20,109 bases of DNA from Smithella sp. D17. Its GTDB lineage: Bacteria; Desulfobacterota; Syntrophia; Syntrophales; Smithellaceae. Below are positions 7,277 to 15,705 of this stretch, piece after piece. Each line of letters starts with the position of its first letter. The first letter of the stretch is position 1. The notes under the pieces are model-generated. The model saw only the letters and a list, made by a program, of their open reading frames with translations. It was not told where the DNA came from and did no database searches. The stretch spans positions 1 to 20,109 of the forward strand of contig JQOA01000240.1 of the NCBI GenBank assembly GCA_000753945.1, in the 5' to 3' direction. A program made the translations under genes and the position numbers.

Positions 7277-9409
7277 ATGTATAGCGAGTATTGGAATTTA
7301 ACTAAGCCGCCTTTCGACAATGTTCCTGACGCTTCAATGTACGTGGATTGCCATGAATCCATGGAAAATGTTATTGCCGAAACAATTTACGCCATTAAGG
7401 AGGGCAATGAATGCCTGGCGGTCATTGTCGGCGAAGTAGGTTTAGGCAAAACTCTTTCTCTGCGCGTCATCATTGATTCACTGGAACCTGAAAAATATAA
7501 AGTGGCTTTAATTACCAATCCCGCTCTCTCTTTCGTGCAATTATTGAAAGAAATTATCGGGCAGATCACCGGCAAACAATGTGATATAAAAAATAAAGTG
7601 GATTTGCAGGAAAAGTTTAATCGTCTTCTTTTTGAAACAGCCGATCAGGGGAAAAAGATTGTCATTGTTATTGATGAAGCCAACGTTTTGTCTCCCTCCA
7701 ATCTTGATGATCTGCGTCTGTTAACCAATATGCAGGATGACGAGCGTAATCTTTTCACCCTGCTTCTCGTCGGCCAGATGGAATTTGCCCAGACACTGGA
7801 ACATCCTAAACGGGCTAATTTATTTCAACGCATCGGCACTTATGGTCATTTGGAAAAACTGCCCTCCGAGGAAGCTGTTAAGACTTATGTCGAATCAAGA
7901 CTCAAAATTGCGGGTTGTGACAGAAAAATTTTCGACGATGACGCAATTCCCGTCATCTGGGAATTTTCCGAACATGGCGTCCCCCGCCTGATTAACAAGA
8001 TATGCAAACTTTGCATAAAAGCGGGTGAAACCAACGAATTTGAAAGCATATCAGGTGAAGTCGCCATACAAATCGCTGATCGTTTTCAAAAATTAAGTAA
8101 AACGCCCACGCAGAAACGCAGGCAACCGGGACCTCCGGACACAGAGCCATCCGAAGAAGCTGCTAAAGAACCGGCATCTGAAAAAATGCCGAGAGTTCCC
8201 AGACCCCCGGCGCCAGCTAAAGAGATGCCTAAAAAACCTCCCATGGAATCTGCTGCGCCTCAATGGGAAGAACCAAGACAGTTTCAACCGGGAGCGGCCA
8301 GGCCGCAGCGGCCGCCTGAGCCTGTATATCCTCCGCAGGAAGAAATCAAACCTGAACCGAAAGTGACAGCACCGCAAAGGCCTCCGGTGGGACCTGCTGC
8401 GCCTCAGTGGGAAGAACCAAGACAGTTTCAACCAGGACCGGCCAGGCCGCAGCAGCCGCCTGAGCCTGTACATCCTCCACAGGAAGAAATCAAACCTGAA
8501 CCGAAAGTGACAGCACCGCAAAGGCCTCCCATGGGACCTGCTGCGCCTCAGTGGGAAGAACCAAGACAGTTTCAACCGGGACCGGCCATGCCGCAGCGGC
8601 CGCCTGAGCCTGTGCCTGTATATCCTCCGCAGGAAGAAATCAAACCTGAACCGAAAGTGACAACACCGCAAAGGCCTCCGGTGGAATCTGCTGCGCCTCA
8701 GTGGGAAGAACCAAGACAGTTTCAACCGGGACCGGCCATGCCGCAGCAGCCGCCTGAGCCTGTGCCTGTACATCCTCCGCAGGAAGAAATCAAACCTGAA
8801 CCGAAAGTGACAACACCGCAAAGGCCTCCGGTGGAATCTGCTGCGCCTCAATGGGAAGAACCAAGACAGTTTCAACCGGGACCGGCCATGCCGCAGCAGC
8901 CGCCTGAGCCTGTGCCTGTACATCCTCCGCAGGAAGAAATCAAACCTGAACCGAAAGTGACAACACCGCAAAGGCCTCACATGGGACCTGCTGCGCCTCA
9001 ATGGGAAGAACCAAAACCTGTTCCGCCAAAGGTGGTGCCTCTGGGAAAAACTGCTGCAAATCCAGTTCCTGTTCAGGGTATGCCGCAGGGAAGAACCGCT
9101 CCTCCTCAACCTTCATCCAGTCCTGCTGAGACACAACCTCTGGAAACGATGGAACAACAGACACAGGCGGAGCAGGAAGTTTTTGAAGAAGTATTTGTCG
9201 GTAAACAAAAGATCCGGTTGGCCATACCTTCTCATGTTATAAAGCAGGCGCAAACGGCAACCAATCAAAACAAAAACAAACTGGCCGGATATTGGGCTGC
9301 GCAAATCCTTAAAGGAAATCCGCAGATGATGCACTCATCGCTTTTCGATCCTGTTACTGTTTGGTTTGAAGTAAAAAACATTGTTTTAAAAAAATTTAAC
9401 AACGCCTAA
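7277..9409 (+). CDS. ExeA/GspA-like AAA+ ATPase with proline-rich tandem-repeat tail
   Basis: Residues 1 to about 275 form an ExeA/GspA-type AAA+ domain: the start MYSEYWNLTKPPFDNVPD, Walker A GEVGLGKT (52-59), Walker B VIVIDEAN (about 129-136), a sensor-like LLLVGQ and the lid region VPRLINKICKLC. Relatives energise secretin assembly in type II secretion or sit at exosortase loci; the domain is also related to transposition helpers such as MuB/TniB. Residues about 275-320 form a charged, proline-rich linker. Residues 321-579 are five near-identical repeats of 48-50 residues plus a partial sixth. A final region of about 75 residues (EEVFVGKQKIRLAIPSHVI onward) is probably folded but unrecognised. 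No membrane span is seen, unlike classical ExeA, which has one. AGGAG stands 7 bases before the ATG. The exact role is unknown. Confidence 0.85.
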   Translation: MYSEYWNLTKPPFDNVPDASMYVDCHESMENVIAETIYAIKEGNECLAVIVGEVGLGKTLSLRVIIDSLEPEKYKVALITNPALSFVQLLKEIIGQITGKQCDIKNKVDLQEKFNRLLFETADQGKKIVIVIDEANVLSPSNLDDLRLLTNMQDDERNLFTLLLVGQMEFAQTLEHPKRANLFQRIGTYGHLEKLPSEEAVKTYVESRLKIAGCDRKIFDDDAIPVIWEFSEHGVPRLINKICKLCIKAGETNEFESISGEVAIQIADRFQKLSKTPTQKRRQPGPPDTEPSEEAAKEPASEKMPRVPRPPAPAKEMPKKPPMESAAPQWEEPRQFQPGAARPQRPPEPVYPPQEEIKPEPKVTAPQRPPVGPAAPQWEEPRQFQPGPARPQQPPEPVHPPQEEIKPEPKVTAPQRPPMGPAAPQWEEPRQFQPGPAMPQRPPEPVPVYPPQEEIKPEPKVTTPQRPPVESAAPQWEEPRQFQPGPAMPQQPPEPVPVHPPQEEIKPEPKVTTPQRPPVESAAPQWEEPRQFQPGPAMPQQPPEPVPVHPPQEEIKPEPKVTTPQRPHMGPAAPQWEEPKPVPPKVVPLGKTAANPVPVQGMPQGRTAPPQPSSSPAETQPLETMEQQTQAEQEVFEEVFVGKQKIRLAIPSHVIKQAQTATNQNKNKLAGYWAAQILKGNPQMMHSSLFDPVTVWFEVKNIVLKKFNNA
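8237..9014 (+). repeat. In-frame tandem repeat encoding a Pro/Gln/Glu-rich tail
   Basis: Units begin at 8237, 8381, 8525, 8675 and 8825, with a partial sixth at 8975 that diverges at about 9014. The first two are 144 bases (48 codons) and the next three 150 bases (50 codons), the difference being an extra Pro-Val pair. Units differ at only a few bases, mainly PM versus PV and ES versus GP at the unit start, and PQR versus PQQ. Every length is a multiple of three. The consensus includes AAPQWEEPRQFQPGPA and QEEIKPEPKVT. Confidence 0.97.
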
Positions 9410-9458
9410 ATATAATTTAAAACTATGGCATTGTTCCGAAAATCAGGGATAAATAATT

Positions 9459-10337
9459 TTGGAAAAGAGAACATCCGAAAAACAGTTCAATGCTCGTTCA
9501 GACAACAAAAAGTTGATCATCTGTCGTCGTAATAAATCTGTTGAAAAAGAAACAAAATCCGTTGGCGATTACAGCAGCCTGGGCATCTCTTATCTTGAGA
9601 ATCAGGATTATGATAATGCTCTGGAATGTTTTCAAAGAATAACGGAACTGGAACCAAACAATCCCAAAGCATTTATCAATCTCGGTTTCGTCTATGAAAA
9701 AATAGACATGCTGGATACTGCAAAAAAATGCTACGAAAGAGCCCTTGAAATTAAATACGACCATATCGGGGCCATTACAAAAATCGGCCATATCTTCGAG
9801 TTGCAGGGAGATTATCACAATGCCGTAAATCAGTATACAAGAGCCATTGAATTCGTTCCGCATGATGTTGAACCCCGTTTCTGTTTGGCGACGCTGTATG
9901 ACAGACACGACATGTACGATGAAGCGGCGGAAGAATATGAAAACATCCTTGAAATTAACCCAAAACATACGAAGTCTCTGCACAATTTGGGCAGAATCCA
10001 TTTCCAGAACGGAGAATACGCCAGAGCTTTGAATATTTTCCGCAATGTCCTTAAACTGGAGCCGGAAAATACGGATGCTTGGAACGATCTGGGTTCGGTA
10101 TATGAAATAACCAACAATCTTATACAGGCGATATCAACTTATCGCAAAGCTCTCAAAGTTAACCCTCTTCACGAAGAAACCAATTTTAATCTGGCCAATG
10201 CCTATTTTTCATTATTCTTATCACACCCTAATATTGTAAACGTGCAGGACATTATTGAACGTCTGCAGGTTGTCCTTTCCCAGAATCCAAACAACAAAAA
10301 AGTCTGGGACCTTTTGACGAAAATAACACCGTCTTAG
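9459..10337 (+). CDS. TPR-repeat protein
   Basis: The 292-residue protein is made almost wholly of tetratricopeptide repeats, helical hairpins used for protein-protein contacts. Six units are visible from about residue 38, recognisable by repeated GxxY and ALE/P-N spacing (for example LGISYLENQDYDNALECFQR, then LGFVYEKIDMLDTAKKCYER). A divergent C-terminal helical segment ends in LLTKITPS. The first 35 residues are basic and polar, with no signal peptide, so it is probably cytoplasmic. The start is TTG: no ATG exists before the repeats, and AGGG lies about 10 bases upstream. It follows the ATPase gene by 49 bases and may be a scaffold for it. The N-terminal KLIICRRNKS loosely resembles CIVKRRRE at the start of the HTH protein of the same module. 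Confidence 0.88.
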   Translation: MEKRTSEKQFNARSDNKKLIICRRNKSVEKETKSVGDYSSLGISYLENQDYDNALECFQRITELEPNNPKAFINLGFVYEKIDMLDTAKKCYERALEIKYDHIGAITKIGHIFELQGDYHNAVNQYTRAIEFVPHDVEPRFCLATLYDRHDMYDEAAEEYENILEINPKHTKSLHNLGRIHFQNGEYARALNIFRNVLKLEPENTDAWNDLGSVYEITNNLIQAISTYRKALKVNPLHEETNFNLANAYFSLFLSHPNIVNVQDIIERLQVVLSQNPNNKKVWDLLTKITPS

Positions 10338-10377
10338 AATCGGAAAATTCCATTTTGCTTTAACAGAATAACAACGC

Positions 10378-10412
10378 TGCCGGTAAAGCCCGCCGAAACA
10401 AGCCCACCGGCA
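10378..10412. repeat. Inverted repeat between convergent genes
   Basis: TGCCGGT (10378-10384) and ACCGGCA (10406-10412) are exact reverse complements with a 21-base loop. They lie between the stop of the TPR gene and the stop of tsaB, directly next to the latter. A terminator role is possible for tsaB, but the T-tract after it is poor and the loop is large. Confidence 0.35.
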
Positions 10413-11108
10413 TCACTGCTGAAATAAAGATTTCTTCATCACGGCATCTGCGGAACGCAGATAGATGGGAACAAATGTCCGTGCATCCAGCAATTCGTTT
10501 CGTTTGTATTTTTCAATGCCTAAAATACCGACAGACGAAGCTCTGATATACTGCTGCAACGCTGAAGCGATACTGATTTTTTTATTGTTGGTGCTGGTTA
10601 TGATATCGGCATATTTCACGGCGCCGTCGCCAATAAAAATTACGTCCTCGTCAGAATCATGTTCCATGTCAGCCGGATTCAAAACTTTATCTTCGCACAA
10701 CTGCGCCAAATCGCCGTTTTCCTTATACGCAAAGCGGGCAAGATAAACCTGTCCCCTTCCGGCGTCCATTACAGAACAAATGATTTTTGAACTTTTGCCT
10801 GCATTTAACGCAAGAGCCGCAAGAGAAGAAACTCCGGCGGCAGGCTTTCCTGTTGCCAGCATCAGTCCTTTGAGCGTACCGGCTCCCATACGCAGTCCTG
10901 TAAACGAACCGGGACCAATCGTACAGGCAAATAAATCAACATCGGCAATTTTTATTCCTGTCTGAAGGCAGGCTTGATTAATAACAGGCAAAAGCACTTC
11001 CGAATGATTTAAATCAATATTGATTATGGTATCATAAAGAATAGCATTCTCCCGTAAGATTGCTACAGCAACGGTTTGGGAAGAAGTATCAAAAGCTAAA
11101 GTCAACAT
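10413..11108 (-). CDS. tsaB: tRNA threonylcarbamoyladenosine (t6A) synthesis protein TsaB
   Basis: TsaB (YeaZ) is the partner of TsaD that supports transfer of the threonylcarbamoyl group to A37 of tRNAs reading ANN codons. It belongs to the ASKHA fold. The 231-residue length is typical. The start LTLAFDTSSQTVAVAIL and the motif CTIGPGSFTGLRMGAGTLKG are hallmarks, followed by VSSLAALA. The conserved catalytic metal-binding histidines of TsaD are absent, as expected for TsaB. It is the last gene of the uppS-cdsA-dxr-rseP-tsaB group and begins 3 bases after the rseP stop, so it is probably translated by coupling; no strong Shine-Dalgarno is visible. Confidence 0.93.
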   Translation of the reverse strand: MLTLAFDTSSQTVAVAILRENAILYDTIINIDLNHSEVLLPVINQACLQTGIKIADVDLFACTIGPGSFTGLRMGAGTLKGLMLATGKPAAGVSSLAALALNAGKSSKIICSVMDAGRGQVYLARFAYKENGDLAQLCEDKVLNPADMEHDSDEDVIFIGDGAVKYADIITSTNNKKISIASALQQYIRASSVGILGIEKYKRNELLDARTFVPIYLRSADAVMKKSLFQQ

Positions 11109-11111
11109 GGC

Positions 11112-12203
11112 TCATTTAAAATATTTTGTAATATCATTGATAAATTTTAAGTTTAACCGCTCAATGTCAATAAAAATCACAAAAATCATCAGCATTAACA
11201 AAACGGCAAAACCGATTTGCTGGGATAGTTCTTTTACTTTCATGCTTATTTCTCTTCTGGTTACAATTTCAATCATATAGAAGAAGATATGGCCGCCATC
11301 AAGAACAGGGATGGGGAAAAGATTAATTACTCCCAGGTTTATGGAAAGCACGGCCATAAAAAGAATGAAAGGAATTATGCCTTCTTTTACCTGAGCACCG
11401 GCGACCTGAGCAATAAAAATCGGACCACCCAAAGTTCGTGGCGAAATAACACCCTCAAAAATTTTAACCACAGAAATAACTGTCAGTTTGCTAATCTCCC
11501 ATGTCTTGCTAAACGAAGCAATCATCGCATCCCAGGGATTCTTTCTTTCTACCACCATATCTCCGGCGGGAGAAACTCCAATAAGATATCTGGATTCTTC
11601 TTCACCAAAAATATTTTTTGCTTTGGACAACTTTGGCTTAATTAACAGATGTTTTATTTCTCTGCCTCTCTCGATCGCGACGTCAACATCTTTGCCTTTA
11701 CTCTTAGCTATTGCCGATTTTATATCTTCCCAAAAGATAATTTTTTGTCCATCAATGGAAATGATTTTATCGCCACTCATCAGACCCGCTTCCATAGAGG
11801 CGCTTTCTTTTTGCACTGTTCCAACGACAGAGGTCAGGTTAGGTAAACCGTACATGAAAACAAAAGCAAATATTACTATAGCCAACAAGAAGTTAAAAAC
11901 GGGACCAGCTAAAACAATCAACATGCGTTTCCATATCGCCTGCTTAAAAAACGATCTTTTTTCATCTTCCGGCGATAATTCTTCATTGCCCGACTCACCC
12001 AGAAGTTTGACAAATCCGCCCAAAGGTATCCAGGAAAGCGCATATTCCGTTTCTCCAACTTTCTTACTAACGATCTTAGGTCCAAAACCGAGAGAAAATT
12101 TTAAAACGCCTACACCGGCAATTCGAGCGGCTATAAAATGTCCAAATTCATGAACAAAAATAAGAACACCAAGTAATATTATAAAAGAAATTAAGGTAAT
12201 CAT
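11112..12203 (-). CDS. rseP: Site-2 zinc metalloprotease RseP
   Basis: RseP cleaves membrane-anchored substrates within the bilayer; in E. coli it cuts the anti-sigma factor RseA and signal peptide remnants. The zinc site HEFGH lies in the first membrane segment (H18, E19, H22), and the second zinc ligand is D302 in PVLDGGH. One PDZ domain occupies roughly residues 105-190, giving 363 residues against about 450 for the two-PDZ E. coli protein. Single-PDZ forms are common outside gammaproteobacteria. Membrane spans are at about 2-25, 95-118, 275-300 and 330-350. The ATG overlaps the dxr stop by one base (TAATG), so translation is probably coupled. Confidence 0.95.
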   Translation of the reverse strand: MITLISFIILLGVLIFVHEFGHFIAARIAGVGVLKFSLGFGPKIVSKKVGETEYALSWIPLGGFVKLLGESGNEELSPEDEKRSFFKQAIWKRMLIVLAGPVFNFLLAIVIFAFVFMYGLPNLTSVVGTVQKESASMEAGLMSGDKIISIDGQKIIFWEDIKSAIAKSKGKDVDVAIERGREIKHLLIKPKLSKAKNIFGEEESRYLIGVSPAGDMVVERKNPWDAMIASFSKTWEISKLTVISVVKIFEGVISPRTLGGPIFIAQVAGAQVKEGIIPFILFMAVLSINLGVINLFPIPVLDGGHIFFYMIEIVTRREISMKVKELSQQIGFAVLLMLMIFVIFIDIERLNLKFINDITKYFK

Positions 12204-13363
12204 TACATTATCCTTTCTATTATTCTGCTAGTTTCTCTTCTTGCCCATAAATCGGCTTGCAGAATATCCTCTAAAGAAGGAGTGTTAATTGAATTATGAA
12301 CATCAAGAACAGTTTCTATGATCTTAGGCAAATCAATAAAACGAACTTTCTTTTCCATGAATGCAGCTACAGCGATTTCATCAGCGGCATTTAAAACAAC
12401 CGGAGCCGTGCCGCCGCAAATACCTGCCGCGTAGGCAAGACCAAGACAAGGAAATTTCTTTATATCCGGATTGCGAAATTCCAAATTTCCCGTTTTTACA
12501 AGATTCAAAGATGGAAGATCATTGATTATCCTTTCCGGATAAGTTAAGGCATAAGCAATAGGCAATTTCATATCCGGGATTCCCATTTGCGCCAAAAAAG
12601 CTCCGTCAACAAATTCCACCATGGAATGCACAATGCTTTGCGGATGAATTAAAACATCGATATGACTGAAATCAACATTAAAAAACCATTTAGCCTCGAT
12701 AACCTCTAATCCCTTGTTCATCATCGAAGCAGAATCAATAGTTACTTTCTTCCCCATCTTCCAGTTGGGATGACGCAATGTTTGACTGAGACTGACTTTC
12801 TTCAATTCGTTGCCGGTAAAATTTAGAAAAGGCCCCCCGGAAGCCGTCAAAATTATCCGCCGTAAGTTTTTACTCTTCTGTCCTTCTAAACATTGAAATA
12901 TCGCGCTGTGCTCACTGTCAACGGGAATAATTTTTACTCTTTTTTTTATCGCTCTTCCGGTTACAATTTCTCCAGCCATTACCATCGTTTCTTTGTTGGC
13001 TAAAGCGATATCTTTGCCCGCTTCAATTGCCGCAATCGTCGGTATTAAACCAGCGGAACCTGAGATAGCGGAAATGACGACATCCGCCGAAGGAAATGAA
13101 GCAATCTCTTTCAATCCTTCTTTATCATAAAATATTTTAACCTTATCTTTATTTGTTAGGGAATAACGAAGCTTAAGAGCGGTTTCTTTGGTGCTTACAG
13201 CAACCACTTTGGGCTTAAATCTTTCTATTTGTTTTTTGAGCAGCGCTATATTTTTTCCGGCGGCAAGCGCCACGACTTGAAAACGTTCAGGATTTTTTCC
13301 AATAACATCCAGCGCACTGCATCCAATCGAACCTGTTGATCCCAAAATCGTTATTTTTTTCAT
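12203..13363 (-). CDS. dxr: 1-deoxy-D-xylulose 5-phosphate reductoisomerase
   Basis: Dxr (IspC) converts DXP to 2-C-methyl-D-erythritol 4-phosphate with NADPH, the first committed step of the MEP isoprenoid pathway. The 386-residue protein is full length. It has the NADPH loop GSTGSIG (8-14), ANKETMV (122-128), metal-binding D149 and E151 in VDSEHSAIFQ, the flexible-loop and binding residues HPNWKMG (198-204), and SASMMNKGLE with N216, K217 and E220. The ATG directly follows the cdsA stop (TAA then ATG) with a weak GGA upstream. Its product line feeds the isoprenyl diphosphates used by UppS, encoded two genes upstream in the same operon. Confidence 0.97.
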   Translation of the reverse strand: MKKITILGSTGSIGCSALDVIGKNPERFQVVALAAGKNIALLKKQIERFKPKVVAVSTKETALKLRYSLTNKDKVKIFYDKEGLKEIASFPSADVVISAISGSAGLIPTIAAIEAGKDIALANKETMVMAGEIVTGRAIKKRVKIIPVDSEHSAIFQCLEGQKSKNLRRIILTASGGPFLNFTGNELKKVSLSQTLRHPNWKMGKKVTIDSASMMNKGLEVIEAKWFFNVDFSHIDVLIHPQSIVHSMVEFVDGAFLAQMGIPDMKLPIAYALTYPERIINDLPSLNLVKTGNLEFRNPDIKKFPCLGLAYAAGICGGTAPVVLNAADEIAVAAFMEKKVRFIDLPKIIETVLDVHNSINTPSLEDILQADLWARRETSRIIERIM

Positions 13364-14182
13364 TTATCCAATTATAAATATTCGATAATAATAAACAAAG
13401 GGAGCAATAAAAAGCAGGCAATCCAGACGATCAAGGATGCCCCCGTGACCGGGCAGAATTGAACCCGCATCCTTAAGCCCATAATTTCTTTTAATAGCAG
13501 ATTCACAAATATCACCCAGCTGCCCGATAATACTGCCGGTAAAAGCAAGAATTAGTATTTGCGTAACCGGTATTTCCGGTAAGAAGTAGTAACTGAAGAT
13601 CAGACAAGCACTTGTGCTTCCCAAGACCAATCCAGCCAAACCTTCCACAGTTTTACCGGGACTGACAAAAGGAGCAAGTTTATGTTTGCCGAAATATTTA
13701 CCCGCATATAACGCAAATATATCACCAATAAAGGCGAGGAATAAAACAAAAAATATCCACTCTATTCCTTTATCCATCATTCGCAATGAAATGAAATATG
13801 ACATCAGAAAAGGTATATATAACATGCCAAAGATTACTTTAAAGACCGATAAAACATCAAACTTTGATTCTTTAATCGACAGGACAAATATTATAAAAAC
13901 AATCAACACGGCAAAGGCCAAAATGGCAAGTAAATGCTGATTACCCCCCAATAAGACAGACAAAGGAATAATTACCGCCAAAATCAGACCTTCAATTTTT
14001 TCCTTTATGAAACCATTCCCGAAAACCATGTGATTATATTCCCAAACTCCACCCATGATAAAGAAAATAACAAGAGCCGCAAAAATTTCTTTTGAACCGA
14101 ACACGATAATTATGACTAATATAGGTGCTAGGATAAGACCTGTCACCCATCTCTTTAATAATGAATTTGCCGTTTTTGCCAT
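13364..14182 (-). CDS. cdsA: Phosphatidate cytidylyltransferase
   Basis: CdsA makes CDP-diacylglycerol from CTP and phosphatidic acid, the branch point of bacterial phospholipid synthesis. The 272 residues contain about seven to eight hydrophobic spans. Near the C-terminus, residues 228-254 match the complete family signature: S-A-I-K-R, then K-D-A-G, then PGHGG and DRLD. SPGKTVEGLAG further upstream is also typical. It begins 27 bases after the uppS stop, with AGGA about 9 bases before the ATG, and ends directly against the dxr start. Confidence 0.96.
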   Translation of the reverse strand: MAKTANSLLKRWVTGLILAPILVIIIVFGSKEIFAALVIFFIMGGVWEYNHMVFGNGFIKEKIEGLILAVIIPLSVLLGGNQHLLAILAFAVLIVFIIFVLSIKESKFDVLSVFKVIFGMLYIPFLMSYFISLRMMDKGIEWIFFVLFLAFIGDIFALYAGKYFGKHKLAPFVSPGKTVEGLAGLVLGSTSACLIFSYYFLPEIPVTQILILAFTGSIIGQLGDICESAIKRNYGLKDAGSILPGHGGILDRLDCLLFIAPFVYYYRIFIIG

Positions 14183-14209
14183 ATTTTCAAATCCTAGCTT
14201 TTCTATTCA

Positions 14210-14956
14210 CTATTCACTTTTCACTTCTTTTAACTGTTCGCTGGTCAGACCAAAACGTCTTTCACGTTTCTGATAACTGGCAATTGCTTTAAAAAGATCA
14301 TCCTTTGTAAAATCAGGCCAGAGAACATTGGTAAAATAGAGTTCCGTGTAAGCCATCTGCCAGAGCAAGAAATTACTGATGCGATATTCGCCACTGGTAC
14401 GAATCAACAAATCAGGATCAGGAATTCCGAAAGTATACAAATAACGATCAAAAGTTTCTTTGTTAATATCATTTATATCAATTTTACCTGTTTTATTATC
14501 TTGAACAATTCTTCTTACAGCACTGATAATCTCATCTTTTCCACCGTAACTCAAAGCCAGATTTAAAACCATCTTGTCATTCTTTGCCGTGCTTTCTTTT
14601 GTCTGTAAGAGTTTTTTTTGTACAGCCGGATGCAGACGATCTATTTCACCGATTGTTGTGAGCCGGATTCCCTGTTTTTGCAATCGTTTTGTTTCTTTGG
14701 TTAAATATTCGTCCAGTAAAAACATTAAAGCTTCCACTTCCTTTGCCGGACGTTCCCAATTTTCTATGGAAAAGGCGTATAGGGTAAGATATTTTACACC
14801 GATTTCGCGACACGTTGTTACGGTTGTCCTGACTGCCTGAGCTCCTTGTTTATGACCCCGAATTCTACCTATTGCATGTTGTTTAGCCCAACGACCATTA
14901 CCATCCACAATTATGGCTATGTGCCGGGGCAATTTATTCCAGTCAATTTTTATCAC
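14210..14956 (-). CDS. uppS: Isoprenyl transferase (undecaprenyl diphosphate synthase)
   Basis: UppS condenses isopentenyl diphosphate units onto farnesyl diphosphate to make the C55 lipid carrier for peptidoglycan and other envelope polymers. The 248-residue protein has the catalytic D18 in IVDGNGRWAK, the segment GHKQGAQAV, YAFSIENWERP, and the substrate-binding LIRTSGEYRISNFLLWQ with the following YTELYF. Most relatives have MDGNGRWA; here Val replaces Met before the Asp, probably neutral. The start is GTG with GGAG 8 bases upstream. It is first in the group ending with tsaB and lies downstream of the frr terminator, so it needs its own promoter within 14957-15095; I could not place one with confidence. 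Confidence 0.96.
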   Translation of the reverse strand: MIKIDWNKLPRHIAIIVDGNGRWAKQHAIGRIRGHKQGAQAVRTTVTTCREIGVKYLTLYAFSIENWERPAKEVEALMFLLDEYLTKETKRLQKQGIRLTTIGEIDRLHPAVQKKLLQTKESTAKNDKMVLNLALSYGGKDEIISAVRRIVQDNKTGKIDINDINKETFDRYLYTFGIPDPDLLIRTSGEYRISNFLLWQMAYTELYFTNVLWPDFTKDDLFKAIASYQKRERRFGLTSEQLKEVKSE

Positions 14957-15098
14957 TAATCAGGCTCCAATTAATTGTCACTCTAATAGACAGAGCAATT
15001 TTTTTCAACAGGGAATCTCATTTCGTTAAATATTAATAATATCTTTAAAAATCAGCCCTTAAATAAAACAATGCATTGGACAAGTACGCATAAAAACA

Positions 15099-15123
15099 AA
15101 TGGGGAGTTTTCGACTCCCCATT
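15099..15123 (-). terminator. Rho-independent terminator after frr
   Basis: On the minus strand AATGGGGAGT and ACTCCCCATT form a perfect 10-bp stem with a 5-base loop (CGAAA), followed by TGTTTTTATG. It starts 24 bases after the frr stop. It closes the rpsB-tsf-pyrH-frr unit and separates it from uppS. Confidence 0.88.
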
Positions 15124-15146
15124 GATGTATTTATGAAAAGTTTGGT

Positions 15147-15704
15147 TTAAATCTCCATTATTTCTTTTTCTTTGGCTGCAAGTACTTTGTCTGTTTTTTC
15201 GATATATTGATCAGTTAATTTTTGAACTTCATCCTGTGCGGTAAAAAGCTCATCCTCCGCTATTTTATTGTTCTTTTTTATATTTTTTAATTCTTCATTA
15301 GCATCCCTGCGGGCATTTCGTAATTTGACCTTTCCTTCTTCTGCCATCTTTTTAACAACTTTAACCAGTTCTTTGCGCCGTTCTTCTGTCAATTGGGGAA
15401 TAGATAGACGCACTACTTTGCCATCATTTGATGGCGTCAAACCTAAATCCGATTTTTGAATAGCCTTCTCAATTGCACCAATTACCGAGGCATCCCATGG
15501 AACTATAAGAATTAGACGGTTTTCCGGAATAGAAATATTGGCAACTTGATTAAGAGGAGTAGCGGCACCGTAATAATCAACCTTTATTCCATCCAGAAGC
15601 GCAACGGATGCTCTGCCTGTTCTCACTCTGCTGAAGGATTTACTTAGACTAACAATTGTTTTTTCCATTTCGTCTTTAAATTTTTGAAAAATAGTTTCTT
15701 TCAT
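15147..15704 (-). CDS. frr: Ribosome recycling factor
   Basis: RRF splits the post-termination ribosome together with EF-G. The 185-residue length is standard. Visible hallmarks are SFSRVRTGRASVALLDGIKVDYYG at the N-terminal helix and domain II entry, ISIPENRLILIVPWD, and the C-terminal helix LTEERRKELVKVVKK and KVRNARRD-type sequence (KLRNARRDANEELK). The stop of pyrH lies just before the ATG, with GGAG 6 bases upstream inside the pyrH end. It is the last gene before a strong intrinsic terminator. Confidence 0.97.
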   Translation of the reverse strand: MKETIFQKFKDEMEKTIVSLSKSFSRVRTGRASVALLDGIKVDYYGAATPLNQVANISIPENRLILIVPWDASVIGAIEKAIQKSDLGLTPSNDGKVVRLSIPQLTEERRKELVKVVKKMAEEGKVKLRNARRDANEELKNIKKNNKIAEDELFTAQDEVQKLTDQYIEKTDKVLAAKEKEIMEI

Positions 15705-15705
15705 A

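Noticed and set aside
8237..9014. Regular direct repeats that could suggest a CRISPR array
   Set aside because: Units are contiguous with no unique spacers, all lengths are multiples of three, and they lie in frame in the ATPase gene.
8093..9109. Long minus-strand open frame of 338 codons over the repeat array
   Set aside because: It is Arg/Leu/Phe-rich and periodic, the expected mirror of the Pro/Glu/Gln repeats on the plus strand. No ribosome-binding site or known domain.
6682..9409. Tn7/Mu-like transposition module (HTH protein plus MuB/TniB-related ATPase)
   Set aside because: No transposase, integrase or element ends nearby, and the ATPase start and size fit the ExeA/GspA class with a long tail better.
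10338..10377. Possible terminator after the TPR gene (GAAT/ATTC stem then T-rich)
   Set aside because: The stem has only four pairs, mostly A-T; too weak to call.
11488..12153. Plus-strand open frame of 221 codons over rseP
   Set aside because: It is antisense to a well-conserved protease gene and shows no domain or ribosome-binding site.
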